Under the pieces are notes generated by a model, which was not told the origin of the DNA, ran no database searches, and saw only the letters and a program-made list of their open reading frames with translations. Of a stretch of 64,000 nt of DNA, positions 20,113 to 28,955 are shown in pieces. The stretch comes from Thalassobacillus devorans (lineage in GTDB: Bacteria; Bacillota; Bacilli; Bacillales; Halobacillaceae): positions 682,001 through 746,000 of the forward strand of contig NZ_JAASRY010000002.1 in NCBI RefSeq assembly GCF_011761345.1, in the 5' to 3' direction. Positions within the stretch are counted from its first letter, which is position 1, and each line of letters starts with the position of its first letter. Made by a program: the position numbers and the translations under genes.

Positions 20113-20274
20113 TATAATGTAAGAAAGAAGAGGTGATGGATGATGAAGCAATCCTCTACGAAAGAGACACTATGGCTGAGAAGAGCATGATAAGCGGGGA
20201 AGCCTGCTGTGCTTTTCAAATCACCCATAACAGTGAATGACAGCTTCTCGCATTATGGTGCGGGAAGTTTTTCT
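20113..20274 (+). other. possible leader ORF and attenuator upstream of yutF
   Basis: TATAAT (20113-20118) is followed by AAGAGGTG and an ORF of 16 codons whose product begins MMKQSS and ends LWLRRA. Complementary segments follow, then a terminator hairpin (CTTCTCGCA 20244-20252 with TGCGGGAAG 20259-20267, five T). This is the layout of an attenuated leader or a stand-alone small gene. No recognised riboswitch consensus was found. Confidence 0.4.
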
Positions 20275-20301
20275 GTTAACAAGTAGAAAGCAGGTGTACG
20301 T

Positions 20302-21072
20302 ATGAAAAAATATCAAGCATATCTGATTGATCTGGATGGAACCATGTACCGGGGAACGGAACGAATTGAAGCTGCATCAGATTTTATCAAAAAACTAAAT
20401 GAAAAAAAGCTGCCTTATCTTTTTGTAACCAATAATTCATCTAGAAGACCAGAGCAGGTGGCAGATAAACTGAACCACATGGATATACCAGCTGCCAAAG
20501 AACAAGTTTATACCACGAGTATGGCCACTGCTCAATATATCAAAGATCAGCATCCAGGTGCTAAAGTATATGCAATTGGCGAAGAGGGATTATTGACAGC
20601 ATTAAAGGAATCAGGGCTGGAACTAGTGGATGAGGGTGCAGACTTTGTCGTAATCGGTATTGATCGAGGAATCACTTATGAAAAATTGGCGAGCGCTTGT
20701 TTAAATGTGAGAAATGGTGCTGTCTTCCTGTCTACGAATGGCGATGTAGCGATTCCGACAGAGCGAGGCATGATGCCAGGAAACGGGTCACTGACGTCTG
20801 TTATAACGGTTAGCACTGGAGTCGAGCCTATATTTATCGGGAAACCCGAGCCCATCATCATGGAGCAGGCGATGCAAACATTAGGGTATGCCAAAGAAGG
20901 TGTTTTAATGGTAGGGGATAATTATAACACGGATATTAAAGCCGGGATGAACGCCGGCCTGGATACGTTGATGGTTTTCACTGGCGTCACATCAAAAAAA
21001 GATTTGGAAGCATATGAAGAACAGCCGACTTATACTATTGATTCTCTGGAGGATTGGTCCTCTCATTTATAA
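20302..21072 (+). CDS. yutF: HAD-superfamily IIA phosphatase YutF
   Basis: A 256-residue NagD-like HAD phosphatase. The nucleophile motif is DLDGTMY (D10, D12), motif II lies in FVTNNSSRR, and the distal motif is MVGDNYNTDIKAG near residue 210. Family members dephosphorylate small sugar or nucleoside phosphates; the physiological substrate is not established. Start ATG follows AAGCAGGTG. A terminator follows the stop codon. Confidence 0.92.
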   Translation: MKKYQAYLIDLDGTMYRGTERIEAASDFIKKLNEKKLPYLFVTNNSSRRPEQVADKLNHMDIPAAKEQVYTTSMATAQYIKDQHPGAKVYAIGEEGLLTALKESGLELVDEGADFVVIGIDRGITYEKLASACLNVRNGAVFLSTNGDVAIPTERGMMPGNGSLTSVITVSTGVEPIFIGKPEPIIMEQAMQTLGYAKEGVLMVGDNYNTDIKAGMNAGLDTLMVFTGVTSKKDLEAYEEQPTYTIDSLEDWSSHL

Positions 21073-21075
21073 GTG

Positions 21076-21114
21076 AAAATGCCGTCTATTCCAAAAGGAA
21101 AGACGGCATTTTGT
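21076..21114 (+). terminator. terminator of yutF
   Basis: AAAATGCCGTCT pairs with AGACGGCATTTT. Confidence 0.9.
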
Positions 21115-21191
21115 CTTTATTAAACGGTTATAGCATAAAAATACCAAAGACCTATCGTAGGGCGACAAGCTACTCTAATCTTTTAAGACTA

Positions 21192-21710
21192 TCATTCATC
21201 ATCTTCTGCTTCTTCTTCTCCGACTGCACTATGCGCAAGGCGGCTTGAAGCTGCAGCAGCAATGGCTCCTACAATATCATCAAGGAAAGTATGGCATTCT
21301 CCAGTAGATTTATCATTCAGCTTTTTGAGTATGCCTGGTTTTTGTTTATCGATAAAACCATAGTTGGTAAAACCAATAGATCCGTATACATTGACGATGG
21401 ATAGCGCTATGATCTCATCGACGCCATACAAGCCTTCATCTTTATCGATTGTCCCTTGTAACGGTTCTTCCAGTTGATTTTTTTCCGCTAATACATCTAA
21501 TTGTATCCCTGTGAGTATCGCGTTTTGAACCTCTCGTTTCGTCAGCACCTTTTCCACATTATAGCGACATTCGTCAATGGTAAGATCCTCATGGTATTTC
21601 GATTGGAGATAATAGACAAGCTCTGAAATATCATTAATGGTTACCCCTCGTTCGACTAACCATTCACGTGCTTTTTTTTCTAATTGACTCATTTTTCTAG
21701 CCTCATTCAT
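21192..21710 (-). CDS. yutG: phosphatidylglycerophosphatase A-like protein YutG
   Basis: About 170 residues of the low-temperature-requirement-C/PgpA-like family. The C-terminal half carries GLYGVDEIIALSI, YGSIGFTNYGFIDK and HTFLDDIVGAIAAA, where acidic residues probably bind metal. The mostly polar sequence makes it less membrane-bound than E. coli PgpA, so the lipid substrate is not certain. Two starts are possible: ATG 21710 with AAGGGAGG 14 nt away, or ATG 21692 with GAGG 8 nt away. Divergent from yutH as in B. subtilis. Confidence 0.82.
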   Translation of the reverse strand: MNEARKMSQLEKKAREWLVERGVTINDISELVYYLQSKYHEDLTIDECRYNVEKVLTKREVQNAILTGIQLDVLAEKNQLEEPLQGTIDKDEGLYGVDEIIALSIVNVYGSIGFTNYGFIDKQKPGILKKLNDKSTGECHTFLDDIVGAIAAAASSRLAHSAVGEEEAEDDE

Positions 21711-21824
21711 ATATACTCTATTGACCTCCCTTTTATAAAATAAGCTTCCCTGACCGGTGAAAGATAAAACATGGTGCTAGGTGTATTGGTCTATTATATC
21801 ATGATGGATAGGAGTGTATATGCT

Positions 21825-22790
21825 GTGAAAGAAATTATAGCAGATTATATCGACATCTCAAACGCCGCCATTGTTGAGTTTGATCAGAACCCCGGTTATG
21901 TTCACAATGGGGAGGTGTATTTTGTCATTCCAGCACATGGCCGAGAAGGAATATACCAAGAATTACAGCATGCCTGCGAGTTTTTGCAGCAGGCTGGGTT
22001 TAAAAATATCGTAAGTCCAATTCCTATCGAGGAAAGCCGTTATCAAATTAACAAAAATCAACGTCACTATGTGATTGCTAAAGCTAAACCTGATTCCTCC
22101 TGGCAGCTGCCGTTTTCTGCCCAGGGGTTAGCGGATTTTCATGAACTCGGCTCTTCTTATCCTTACCACCTTCCTGGTATATCAACCTATGGACAATGGA
22201 AAACATTATGGGGGAACCGAATCGACCAGTTCGAATCTGGAATACGGCATTGGCATGAACAGCGTCCGGTAGGTGAAATGCATCGGTTGTGGGTCGATAC
22301 TGCCCCTTATATTATTGGCTTAGGAGAAAATGCTATCCAGTATGTGCAAGAAAGTGAACAGGAAACTCGCCACCAAAGAAAGGACCAGGCAACATTTACT
22401 TTCGACCGATATTTATCTGATAAGAAGAAGCTGCTATGGTTTGATCAATTAAGATATGATCATCCGGCCCGGGATTTGTCGGAAGCATTGAGAAATTATA
22501 TGTTGACTGACCATTCTCCTGAACAATTAACTTCATTTTTTTACAATTACCACACGAGGTCTCCGTTATCCATATTTGGTTTGCGATTAGTATATGCCCG
22601 GCTTCTATTTCCGGTTCATCTCCTCGATAAGTTTGATGATGTATACCAGAATCCTTTTGATGAATCGTTATTAAAAGAAACAAAGATACTTTTCAAGCGG
22701 CAGAAGCGATATGAAAAACAACTTCGCCATTTCTTTCAATCATTAGGGATTAATCCGGCACCATTGAAAATTCCTGTACTTGATTGGTAA
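21825..22790 (+). CDS. yutH: spore coat-associated protein YutH
   Basis: A 321-residue protein of the CotS/YutH spore coat family, distantly related to aminoglycoside phosphotransferase-like kinases. Recognisable parts are the N-terminal VKEIIADYIDI, a central LWVDTAPYIIGLGENAIQY, and a C-terminal RLLFPVHLLDKFDDVY. The GTG at 21825 is taken as start because GGATAGGAG stands about 10 nt before it; the frame is open further upstream to 21771. Expected to be expressed in the mother cell and placed on the spore surface. Confidence 0.83.
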   Translation: MKEIIADYIDISNAAIVEFDQNPGYVHNGEVYFVIPAHGREGIYQELQHACEFLQQAGFKNIVSPIPIEESRYQINKNQRHYVIAKAKPDSSWQLPFSAQGLADFHELGSSYPYHLPGISTYGQWKTLWGNRIDQFESGIRHWHEQRPVGEMHRLWVDTAPYIIGLGENAIQYVQESEQETRHQRKDQATFTFDRYLSDKKKLLWFDQLRYDHPARDLSEALRNYMLTDHSPEQLTSFFYNYHTRSPLSIFGLRLVYARLLFPVHLLDKFDDVYQNPFDESLLKETKILFKRQKRYEKQLRHFFQSLGINPAPLKIPVLDW

Positions 22791-22836
22791 AGACTTCTCA
22801 CATCCGAGTTGGATGATGGGAAGTCTTTTCTTTTAC
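22789..22836 (+). terminator. terminator of yutH
   Basis: AAGACTTC pairs with GAAGTCTT around an inner CATCC/GGATG stem, followed by TTTTCTTTT. Confidence 0.85.
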
Positions 22837-22897
22837 TGAGGAGCTTATGCTAAAATCAGTGGTAAGATTTTCTTTAAATGAGGGAAGGGGATTAGTG

Positions 22898-23863
22898 ATG
22901 GCCAAACCTAAGGTGTTTATTGCTCGTAAGCTTCCAGACGAGGTAGTGGAAAAGTTCAAAGAAAACATGGAGATAACCATGTGGGACAGTGAAGAGGAAC
23001 CTGTAGACCGGACAAGGCTTCTACAGGAGGCGGGGCAGTGTGATGGGCTGATCACCATGCTTACCGATCGAGTTGACGATGAGTTAATGGACCAGGGGAA
23101 AAAACTGAAAATCATTGCTAATATGGCAGTAGGATATGACAATGTAGACATTCAGGCTGCTGATAAACATGGAATTCAGATAACCAATACTCCTGATGTT
23201 CTAACAGAAACAACAGCCGACTTGACATTTACCTTGTTGATGGCAGCCGCACGCAGGATTATTGAAGCGAACGAGCATATTAAAGAAGGTAAATGGGAGA
23301 ACTGGTCGCCGTTATTTATGGCTGGTACCGATGTCCATCATAAATCAATTGGTATTGTAGGTATGGGGAGAATAGGCCAGGCAGTAGCACGCAGGGCTAA
23401 GGGTTTCGGCATGGAAATTCTTTATCATAACCGCTCTCGCAAAGAAGAGGCGGAAAGGGAGCTTGGGGCTTCTTATCATAGCTTTGATGATTTACTGGAG
23501 AAAGCCGATTATGTGGTTTGCTTAGCACCTTTAACGGAGGAAACAAGAGGCATGTTTAATCAGGAAGCCTTTAAAAAAATGAAAAGCAGTGCTATTTTTG
23601 TAAATGCTTCCCGGGGAGCGCTAGTGGATGAACGTGCCTTATACGAAGCTCTGGTTAGGGGAGAAGTGAAGGCTGCGGGATTGGATGTATTTGAAAAAGA
23701 GCCAATCGATGCGGATCATCCGCTTTTAGGGTTGGATCAAGTGGTATGCCTTCCTCATATTGGATCGGCAAGTACGGAAACTCGGACAGCTATGATGGAA
23801 CTATGCTTGGAAAATACCTGGAAGGTTCTCAATGGCGAAAAGCCAAAAACGCCTGTGAACTGA
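22898..23863 (+). CDS. D-isomer-specific 2-hydroxyacid dehydrogenase (glyoxylate/hydroxypyruvate reductase type)
   Basis: A 321-residue NAD(P)-dependent dehydrogenase. The Rossmann motif is GIVGMGRIGQAVARRA, the catalytic arginine lies in NASRGALVDE, the glutamate in VFEKEP, and the histidine in LPHIGSAS. The closest functional class is glyoxylate/hydroxypyruvate reductase (GyaR/YvcT-like), but D-glycerate or other 2-ketoacids are possible. ATG 22898 follows GGGAAGGGG. It is a single gene inserted between yutH and yutI relative to the B. subtilis order. Confidence 0.88.
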   Translation: MAKPKVFIARKLPDEVVEKFKENMEITMWDSEEEPVDRTRLLQEAGQCDGLITMLTDRVDDELMDQGKKLKIIANMAVGYDNVDIQAADKHGIQITNTPDVLTETTADLTFTLLMAAARRIIEANEHIKEGKWENWSPLFMAGTDVHHKSIGIVGMGRIGQAVARRAKGFGMEILYHNRSRKEEAERELGASYHSFDDLLEKADYVVCLAPLTEETRGMFNQEAFKKMKSSAIFVNASRGALVDERALYEALVRGEVKAAGLDVFEKEPIDADHPLLGLDQVVCLPHIGSASTETRTAMMELCLENTWKVLNGEKPKTPVN

Positions 23864-23902
23864 TTCGTAATAATAGAGGGTTTATGGAGGTGTGGCAGGT
23901 GA

Positions 23903-23940
23903 GCATAAAAGAAAGGGGCTATCCCGTTGGGACAGCCCCT
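23903..23940 (-). terminator. terminator of yutI
   Basis: AGGGGCTGTCCC pairs with GGGATAGCCCCT (as read on the minus strand), followed on that strand by TTTCTTTTA. Confidence 0.85.
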
Positions 23941-23959
23941 GAATAATTAAGTTATGTGT

Positions 23960-24181
23960 TTAGAATACCTGTTCAACCTCACGGATACCAGGTACTTCTT
24001 CGACAAGTGCGCGTTCAATACCAGCTTTCAATGTGATGGTAGAACTTGGGCAGCTTCCGCATGCACCCATCAGACGTAGACGGACAATTCCTTCTTCTAC
24101 ATCCACTAATTCCACGTCCCCACCGTCACGAAGCAAAAATGGACGTAGCTTATTCAGTACTTCTTGGACCTGCGTTTGCAT
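23960..24181 (-). CDS. yutI: NifU C-terminal-domain Fe-S protein YutI
   Basis: A 73-residue Nfu-type Fe-S carrier consisting of one NifU_C domain. The cluster-binding CxxC is [10 protein letters not shown] near residue 46. It likely receives clusters from the SUF system and delivers them to apo-proteins. The ATG at 24181 follows AAGGGGAAG; a TTG two codons earlier is too close to it. One of three Fe-S assembly loci in the window (with suf and yutM). Confidence 0.94.
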   Translation of the reverse strand: MQTQVQEVLNKLRPFLLRDGGDVELVDVEEGIVRLRLMGACGSCPSSTITLKAGIERALVEEVPGIREVEQVF

Positions 24182-24259
24182 AAGCAATCTTCCCCTTTCT
24201 CATATTCACATTATAAAACGGATAGAAATAAAAATCTATCTATTGGTTTTAATATCTCT

Positions 24260-24540
24260 ATAGCTAAGTTCTCGTGTGTACGACACGACTGTAACGGAGC
24301 GGTCGCCTCCGCCTTTGACACAATGGCATCTAGCTACGGCTCCCAGCGTCTCGTGTACTTCCTTCACCTCCGTACGATAAGGCGACATCAAATCGCTACG
24401 CTCTTTGTGTCTTCTTTTCGCTTACGAGCACAAAATTCACTACGAGTTTCGCCATTTGGGCGATAACTCAAGTGAATCTAGTCTCCTACGGTTCAGTCCA
24501 GTCCAATCGTCGCTGAGCGGTCGCCTCCGCCTTTAATTGT
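24260..24540. repeat. intergenic repeat region with 20-bp direct repeats
   Basis: The 437-bp gap between yutI and yuzD holds a GC-richer segment. The identical 20 bases at 24297-24316 and 24515-24534 lie 218 bp apart. Between them are several short complementary segments, including TCTAGCTACGGCTCCCAGCG at 24329. No ORF with coding character was found. It looks like a second family of intergenic elements, distinct from the 10.6- and 55.5-kb repeats. Confidence 0.6.
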
Positions 24541-24624
24541 ATTGAGAACTATTTTCATTTTATCTTTTTTTGGTTATTTTGTAAAATGGAAATATAGGTT
24601 CAGAACAATTATGGAGGCGGTTAC

Positions 24625-24954
24625 ATGAAAAAGGATTCTGTACAGCTTATTGTGTATGGAGCAGATCAGGTGTGCGCCAGTTGTGTCAACTCACCTGGTT
24701 CAAAAGAAACGTATGAATGGCTGCAAGCGGCTATTTCAAGAAAGTATGGCGAAGAAGGTATTCATTATAAATATATTGATATTTATTCGAATCCTAAAAA
24801 TGAAGAACACCAGCATTATATTCAGCAGCTGCTGGATGATGAGTTATTTTATCCATTGGTGGTTTTGGATGGGGAAATTGTTGGGGAAGGGAACCCCAGG
24901 TTGAAAACTATTTATCAGGCACTCGATGAAAAAGGATTTCAGCCTGTTTCTTAA
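24625..24954 (+). CDS. yuzD: YuzD family thioredoxin-like protein (DUF1462)
   Basis: A 109-residue protein of the YuzD/DUF1462 family, predicted thioredoxin fold. A CxxC pair (C17, C20) is visible in ADQVCASCVNSPGS, followed by YIDIYSNP and YPLVVLDGEIVGEGNP. Disulfide or metal chemistry is plausible but undemonstrated. ATG follows ATGGAGGCGG. Next to yuzB as in B. subtilis. Confidence 0.88.
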   Translation: MKKDSVQLIVYGADQVCASCVNSPGSKETYEWLQAAISRKYGEEGIHYKYIDIYSNPKNEEHQHYIQQLLDDELFYPLVVLDGEIVGEGNPRLKTIYQALDEKGFQPVS

Positions 24955-25039
24955 AACATCAGTGTTGTCTGAATAAAACTGGATATGATAATATTGATGA
25001 TTAGTGGGGGATTCATCTAGGTTGAAGAGGGTGACGCAG

Positions 25040-25276
25040 ATGAATCCGATTATTGAATTTTGTATTAATAACTTAGCAAGTGGTTCCCAAAAGGCTATGG
25101 AAGAGCTGGAAAAGGATCCGGATCTTGATGTTATAGAGTATGGCTGTTTAAGCCATTGTGGGCTATGTGCCCAGAGTATGTTTGCTTTAGTCAATGGAGA
25201 ACGGGTTACGGCAGATAGTGCTGAAGAGCTTGTGGAAAACATTTATCAGCACCTAGAAGAGAATCCCCTTTTTTAA
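25040..25276 (+). CDS. yuzB: YuzB family protein (DUF1450)
   Basis: A 78-residue cysteine-rich protein: FCINNL near the start and [15 protein letters not shown] in the middle, typical of the YuzB/DUF1450 family. The cysteines suggest metal or Fe-S binding, consistent with neighbours yutI, yuzD and yutM, but no function is established. ATG 25040 follows AAGAGGG by 9 nt; the longer frame upstream is rejected. Confidence 0.88.
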   Translation: MNPIIEFCINNLASGSQKAMEELEKDPDLDVIEYGCLSHCGLCAQSMFALVNGERVTADSAEELVENIYQHLEENPLF

Positions 25277-25306
25277 GTGCCTGTTCTCAGGGTGAAAAGC
25301 AACGGA

Positions 25307-25338
25307 AAGCCGTGCACCAGTTGTACGGCTTATTTTTA
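25307..25338 (+). terminator. terminator of yuzB
   Basis: AAGCCGTGCA pairs with TGTACGGCTT, followed by TATTTTTAT. Confidence 0.85.
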
Positions 25339-25442
25339 TACTTCATGGAAAGATTGATTGTTCAAACACAAGCTTCCGCTATAAAAAAGAAGGGCGACAA
25401 GCAGAGCCTTTCTGATCATAACGAATCAAGGATGTGGCAGAG

Positions 25443-26294
25443 ATGGAAATACCGTTTATTAAAATGCATGGGTTGGGCAATAACTACATATTCATTGATA
25501 CATTTAAGTTTAATTTAGAAGAGGATATGCTTCCGGCGCTGGCCAGAAAGGTCTCAGACCCCCATACAGGTATCGGCTCCGATGGTCTTATCCTGATTCA
25601 TCCGAGCGATCAGGCAGAGGTCGGTATGCGTATCTTTAATAAAGATGGCTCCGAGGGGAGAAATTGTGGAAACGGGCTACGGTGTGTGGCGAAATATGCT
25701 TATGAATATGGCCTGGTTAATCAGACTTCTTTTAAAATTGAAGCAAAATCAGGGGTTGTAGAGGCTTCAGTTTCGGTGGAAGATAAGCAAGTTACAGATA
25801 TTACAATTGATATGGGGAAACCGAAGCTGGAGCGCTCTCTCATTCCAATGGCAGGTCCAAAAGCGGATCAAGTGGTAGCGGAACAATTTGAAGTCAGTCA
25901 CCACCCTCTTGAATTGACAGCAGTATCGATGGGAAACCCGCATGCTGTTTTCTTTGTTGAAGATATTCAGACTGCACCAGTTCATGAGTTAGGTCCAATA
26001 ATCACGGATGATCAACGTTTCCCCGAAGGAGTTAATGTAGAATTTGTTGAAGTCGTTTCAGAGCAGGAAGTGCATTTTCGTGTATGGGAAAGAGGGTCTG
26101 GTATTACTCAGGCCTGTGGTACAGGCGCCTGTGCAGCCGGTGTTGCAGCCGTCCTGAACGGTTATGCACGTAAAAACTCCGAGATTCTCGTGCATCTGAG
26201 TGGTGGAGATTTAATCATCCGCTGGGATGAAGAGGACAGGGTATGGATGACTGGCCCGGCAGCAATCATTGCAGAAGGTACCTATCACTATTGA
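25443..26294 (+). CDS. dapF: diaminopimelate epimerase DapF
   Basis: A 283-residue cytosolic enzyme that converts LL- to meso-diaminopimelate for peptidoglycan and lysine synthesis. The two catalytic cysteines appear in EGRNCGNGLRC and QACGTGACAAG. ATG 25443 stands 10 nt after AAGGA; the GTG at 25434 is too close. It is in the yutL position of B. subtilis, just before yutM. No lysine riboswitch precedes it, unlike the NhaC-type transporter at 12.5 kb. Confidence 0.95.
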   Translation: MEIPFIKMHGLGNNYIFIDTFKFNLEEDMLPALARKVSDPHTGIGSDGLILIHPSDQAEVGMRIFNKDGSEGRNCGNGLRCVAKYAYEYGLVNQTSFKIEAKSGVVEASVSVEDKQVTDITIDMGKPKLERSLIPMAGPKADQVVAEQFEVSHHPLELTAVSMGNPHAVFFVEDIQTAPVHELGPIITDDQRFPEGVNVEFVEVVSEQEVHFRVWERGSGITQACGTGACAAGVAAVLNGYARKNSEILVHLSGGDLIIRWDEEDRVWMTGPAAIIAEGTYHY

Positions 26295-26364
26295 TTCCAC
26301 ATATTTGAAAGTAAATGTGATTGTTTAGTATACTGAATATAAAGAAACGAAAGGGGAGACACGG

Positions 26365-26727
26365 ATGGTTCTCAATATTACGGATGCTGCCAGCTCGCAA
26401 ATCAAGGAAATGATGAAGGAAGAAGAATCTGCAAACATTCGTCTACGCTTCGGTGTTAAAGGTGGAGGCTGCAGTGGTTTATCCTACGCGATGGGATTTG
26501 AAGAGGATATCAACGAAGAGCTGGATGTGTTAGAAGATGCTAATGGCATCCCAGTCGTCATCCATCGTCAAGATGTGCCGATTATCGAAGGAACTACCAT
26601 CGATTTTAAGCAGAATATGATGGGTGGAGGGTTTACCATCGATAACCCGAATGCTATCGTTTCATGCGGCTGTGGCTCGTCATTCAAAACAGCAACAAAT
26701 GCAGGTACACCAGACGAAAACTGCTGA
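26365..26727 (+). CDS. yutM: HesB/ErpA-type Fe-S insertion protein YutM
   Basis: A 120-residue A-type Fe-S carrier. The three conserved cysteines are present: one in GGGCSGLSYAM and two in SCGCGSSF. It probably passes [4Fe-4S] clusters from SUF to client enzymes. ATG follows AAAGGGGAG. Standing alone behind dapF, with its own terminator, it matches B. subtilis yutM (erpA/sufA-like). Confidence 0.94.
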   Translation: MVLNITDAASSQIKEMMKEEESANIRLRFGVKGGGCSGLSYAMGFEEDINEELDVLEDANGIPVVIHRQDVPIIEGTTIDFKQNMMGGGFTIDNPNAIVSCGCGSSFKTATNAGTPDENC

Positions 26728-26804
26728 TTTGTGCAATGTCAGGGCAGACAAATCTTTTTTAATTATATATAATCGTGGCAATAAATAAAACAGCTCTTCC
26801 TGAA

Positions 26805-26851
26805 GGCCCTCTTAACAGTGAGTGATAAACTTCATTGTAAGAGGGCTTTTG
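26805..26851 (+). terminator. terminator after yutM
   Basis: GCCCTCTTAACA pairs with TGTAAGAGGGC (one bulge), followed by TTTTG. Confidence 0.85.
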
Positions 26852-26954
26852 TTATGGGAATTATTATTAATTTTATATCCATAGTTCCTATGTAATTGCC
26901 AGCTTTAATATAAAAGGGTTCGGTATTATCTTATCAAAACAAAGGAGTTATAGA

Positions 26955-27572
26955 ATGAATAGCTTTTTCCAAACATTTTATATCGTAGCTATACTGCTGC
27001 TATTATCTGCCTGCAACGCAGACGAAGAAGTAGAAAGAACAGAGGATAATAACAATAATACGACGGAAATGAATGAAGATACGCAGGAGGAAAATAGTCA
27101 TAGCTCTCGTGAAGAAACAAAAGCAGAGGCTGCAGATGATCAATGGACATACTATGAAGATGTAAAAGCATCCGAAGAATTTGAAGAGGTGAGCTATACT
27201 ATTAAGGATATCGGTGTAAGCGATGACGCTCCTATGATTAATGATGAAGGAGAACGAGTCTCCACATCGGTTTTGGGTATGACTGTAAAGGTGGAAAACA
27301 ATTCTGGCTCTAACGCCTATTCTACAAATATAGATGAAGCTATTTTAATCACTTCAACAGGGGAAAAAGTAGAGGCAGATGAGATTTTTTCTGATGATTT
27401 AGGAGGAGATCTCCATGAAGAAGAGAAAAAAGAAGGGCAGCTTATTTTCTATCCTGAGAATGGTAAGGCCGCTGATATAGAGTGGATTGAGTTAAATTGG
27501 AAATCAAGTATAGTAGAAAACGAAAATTCTAGTGAAGATTACGATCATAGGGTCAAAATTGAGCTGAAATAG
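26955..27572 (+). CDS. acidic lipoprotein of unknown function
   Basis: A 205-residue lipoprotein with a signal ending in LSAC (Cys20). Residues 21-70 form a very acidic Asn/Glu-rich linker, followed by a beta-rich domain (residues 75-205) that resembles telokin-like DUF4352/DUF5067 extracellular domains. The extreme acidity fits surface proteins of halotolerant bacilli. ATG follows AAAGGAG. It lies alone between yutM and yumC with a bidirectional terminator. Function not recognised. Confidence 0.75.
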   Translation: MNSFFQTFYIVAILLLLSACNADEEVERTEDNNNNTTEMNEDTQEENSHSSREETKAEAADDQWTYYEDVKASEEFEEVSYTIKDIGVSDDAPMINDEGERVSTSVLGMTVKVENNSGSNAYSTNIDEAILITSTGEKVEADEIFSDDLGGDLHEEEKKEGQLIFYPENGKAADIEWIELNWKSSIVENENSSEDYDHRVKIELK

Positions 27573-27604
27573 AAGAAATAAAACTAAGAAGATTTATTTA
27601 TAAT

Positions 27605-27637
27605 AAAGCCGCGATTCCAAAGAATCGCGGCTTTTGT
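27605..27637. terminator. terminator between lipoprotein gene and yumC
   Basis: AAGCCGCGATTC pairs with GAATCGCGGCTT, followed by TTT; serves two convergent genes. Confidence 0.9.
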
Positions 27638-27647
27638 CATTGTTAAT

Positions 27648-28637
27648 TTATTGTCCGAACATACTGGTTGAGTGTTTCGGTTGTACTCTTGCGTCAGGAT
27701 CAATATATGCTTTTGCATTGTTCACAGCGGTTGGACCTTCACCGAAGCCGGAAGCAATCAGTTTTACTTTGCCGGGGTAGGTACAAATATCACCTGCTGC
27801 ATAAATGCCAGGAATGTTCGTTTCCATTTTTGAATTGACGACAATGCTGTTTTTTTTAATTTCGAGATCCCATTCTTTGATCGGACCTAAGGAGGAAATG
27901 AAGCCGTAGTTAATGATCAGGTCATCAACATCGGTAGTTTCCATACGGTCACCCTTCGTCTCTTTAAGGACGACCTGTCTGATGCAGTCCTCGCCAAGTA
28001 CTTCTTCTGGGGCAAATGGTGTCTTGACATTGACAGATGATGCCATCAATTTCTCGACACTATGTTCATGAGCGCGGAATTTATCACGCCGGTGCACGAG
28101 TGTAACTTCATCTGCAATAGGTTCCAACATTAAAGCCCAGTCGACAGCAGAATCTCCACCTCCGCAAACCATTACTTTCCTGCCTGCGAATTTATTCATA
28201 TCGGGTACGTGGTAATGAAGGTTTACTCCTTCGTAATCGGAGCAATTAGGAAGCTCCAGTTTACGCGGGCTGAACGCACCATTACCAGCTGTAATAATTA
28301 TAGTTCTGGAATAATGCTCTCCCTTTGTTGTAGTCAGCTTAAACGTTTCATCCTCTAGTCTTTCTATTTTCTCCACAGCTTGATCCAGAGAAACAGTAGG
28401 ATTGAAAGCCATCGCTTGTTGTTTAAGATTATCAACAAGCTCCTGAGCTCTTACCTTAGGAAAGCCTGCGACATCATAGATATATTTTTCCGGATATAAG
28501 GCAGTCAATTGTCCGCCAAGTTCTGGCAGACTTTCTATAATATTTACACTTGCCTGCCTCATTCCGCCATAAAATGCAGTAAATAAGCCGACCGGTCCTC
28601 CCCCGATGACCGTAATGTCATGTACTTTTTTACTCAT
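27648..28637 (-). CDS. yumC: ferredoxin/flavodoxin-NADP+ reductase YumC
   Basis: A 329-residue thioredoxin-reductase-like ferredoxin/flavodoxin-NADP reductase. The FAD site is [14 protein letters not shown] near residue 14 and the NADP site is [12 protein letters not shown]. It lacks the redox CxxC of thioredoxin reductase, the mark of the TrxR-like FNR type. The ATG at 28637 follows GGGGGAAAA and gives the family length; the longer frame is rejected. YumC is essential in B. subtilis. Divergent from yumB. Confidence 0.94.
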   Translation of the reverse strand: MSKKVHDITVIGGGPVGLFTAFYGGMRQASVNIIESLPELGGQLTALYPEKYIYDVAGFPKVRAQELVDNLKQQAMAFNPTVSLDQAVEKIERLEDETFKLTTTKGEHYSRTIIITAGNGAFSPRKLELPNCSDYEGVNLHYHVPDMNKFAGRKVMVCGGGDSAVDWALMLEPIADEVTLVHRRDKFRAHEHSVEKLMASSVNVKTPFAPEEVLGEDCIRQVVLKETKGDRMETTDVDDLIINYGFISSLGPIKEWDLEIKKNSIVVNSKMETNIPGIYAAGDICTYPGKVKLIASGFGEGPTAVNNAKAYIDPDARVQPKHSTSMFGQ

Positions 28638-28872
28638 AACTTTTCCCCCTATTCCAACTAAATTGTGCAGCCTTTTCCATTTTATCATAAAACAAAACCT
28701 TATGGGCTCTTGTGGAAATATTCCAATTCTGCAAAAAGGAAAATTCTAAACATTCGGATTAATACAGAAAGGGTTGAAAATTATTTTGAAAGAGTCTAAG
28801 ATGGTGACTAGAAAAGTTATTACGATTTTGTGACAATATAACAGAGGATTCTGGTTTTTTTTTATGGAGTCG

Positions 28873-28892
28873 TGTGTGAAAACCGTCACATA
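28873..28892. promoter_or_regulatory. Rex/FNR-like palindrome upstream of yumB
   Basis: TGTGA (28875-28879), six bases, TCACA (28886-28890). This fits the FNR/Crp spacing exactly and also the Rex pattern TTGTGAA-N4-TTCACAA with changes at three positions. It lies 66 bp before the NADH dehydrogenase start. NADH-responsive Rex control of a type II NADH dehydrogenase is known in B. subtilis (yjlC-ndh), so Rex is the more likely reader. Confidence 0.55.
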
Positions 28893-28955
28893 CATTGTAT
28901 ATCCCTATGCAGCAGCGTAGGAAAAAATGTAGAAAAATACTAATTGGAAGTGATA

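Noticed and set aside
24164-24466. A 100-codon open frame in the yutI-yuzD gap
   Set aside because: It crosses the repeat region, has no ribosome binding site and overlaps the yutI promoter.
24260-24540. Possible CRISPR or tandem array because of the 20-bp direct repeat
   Set aside because: Only two copies, 218 bp apart, with no regular spacer pattern and no cas genes in the window.
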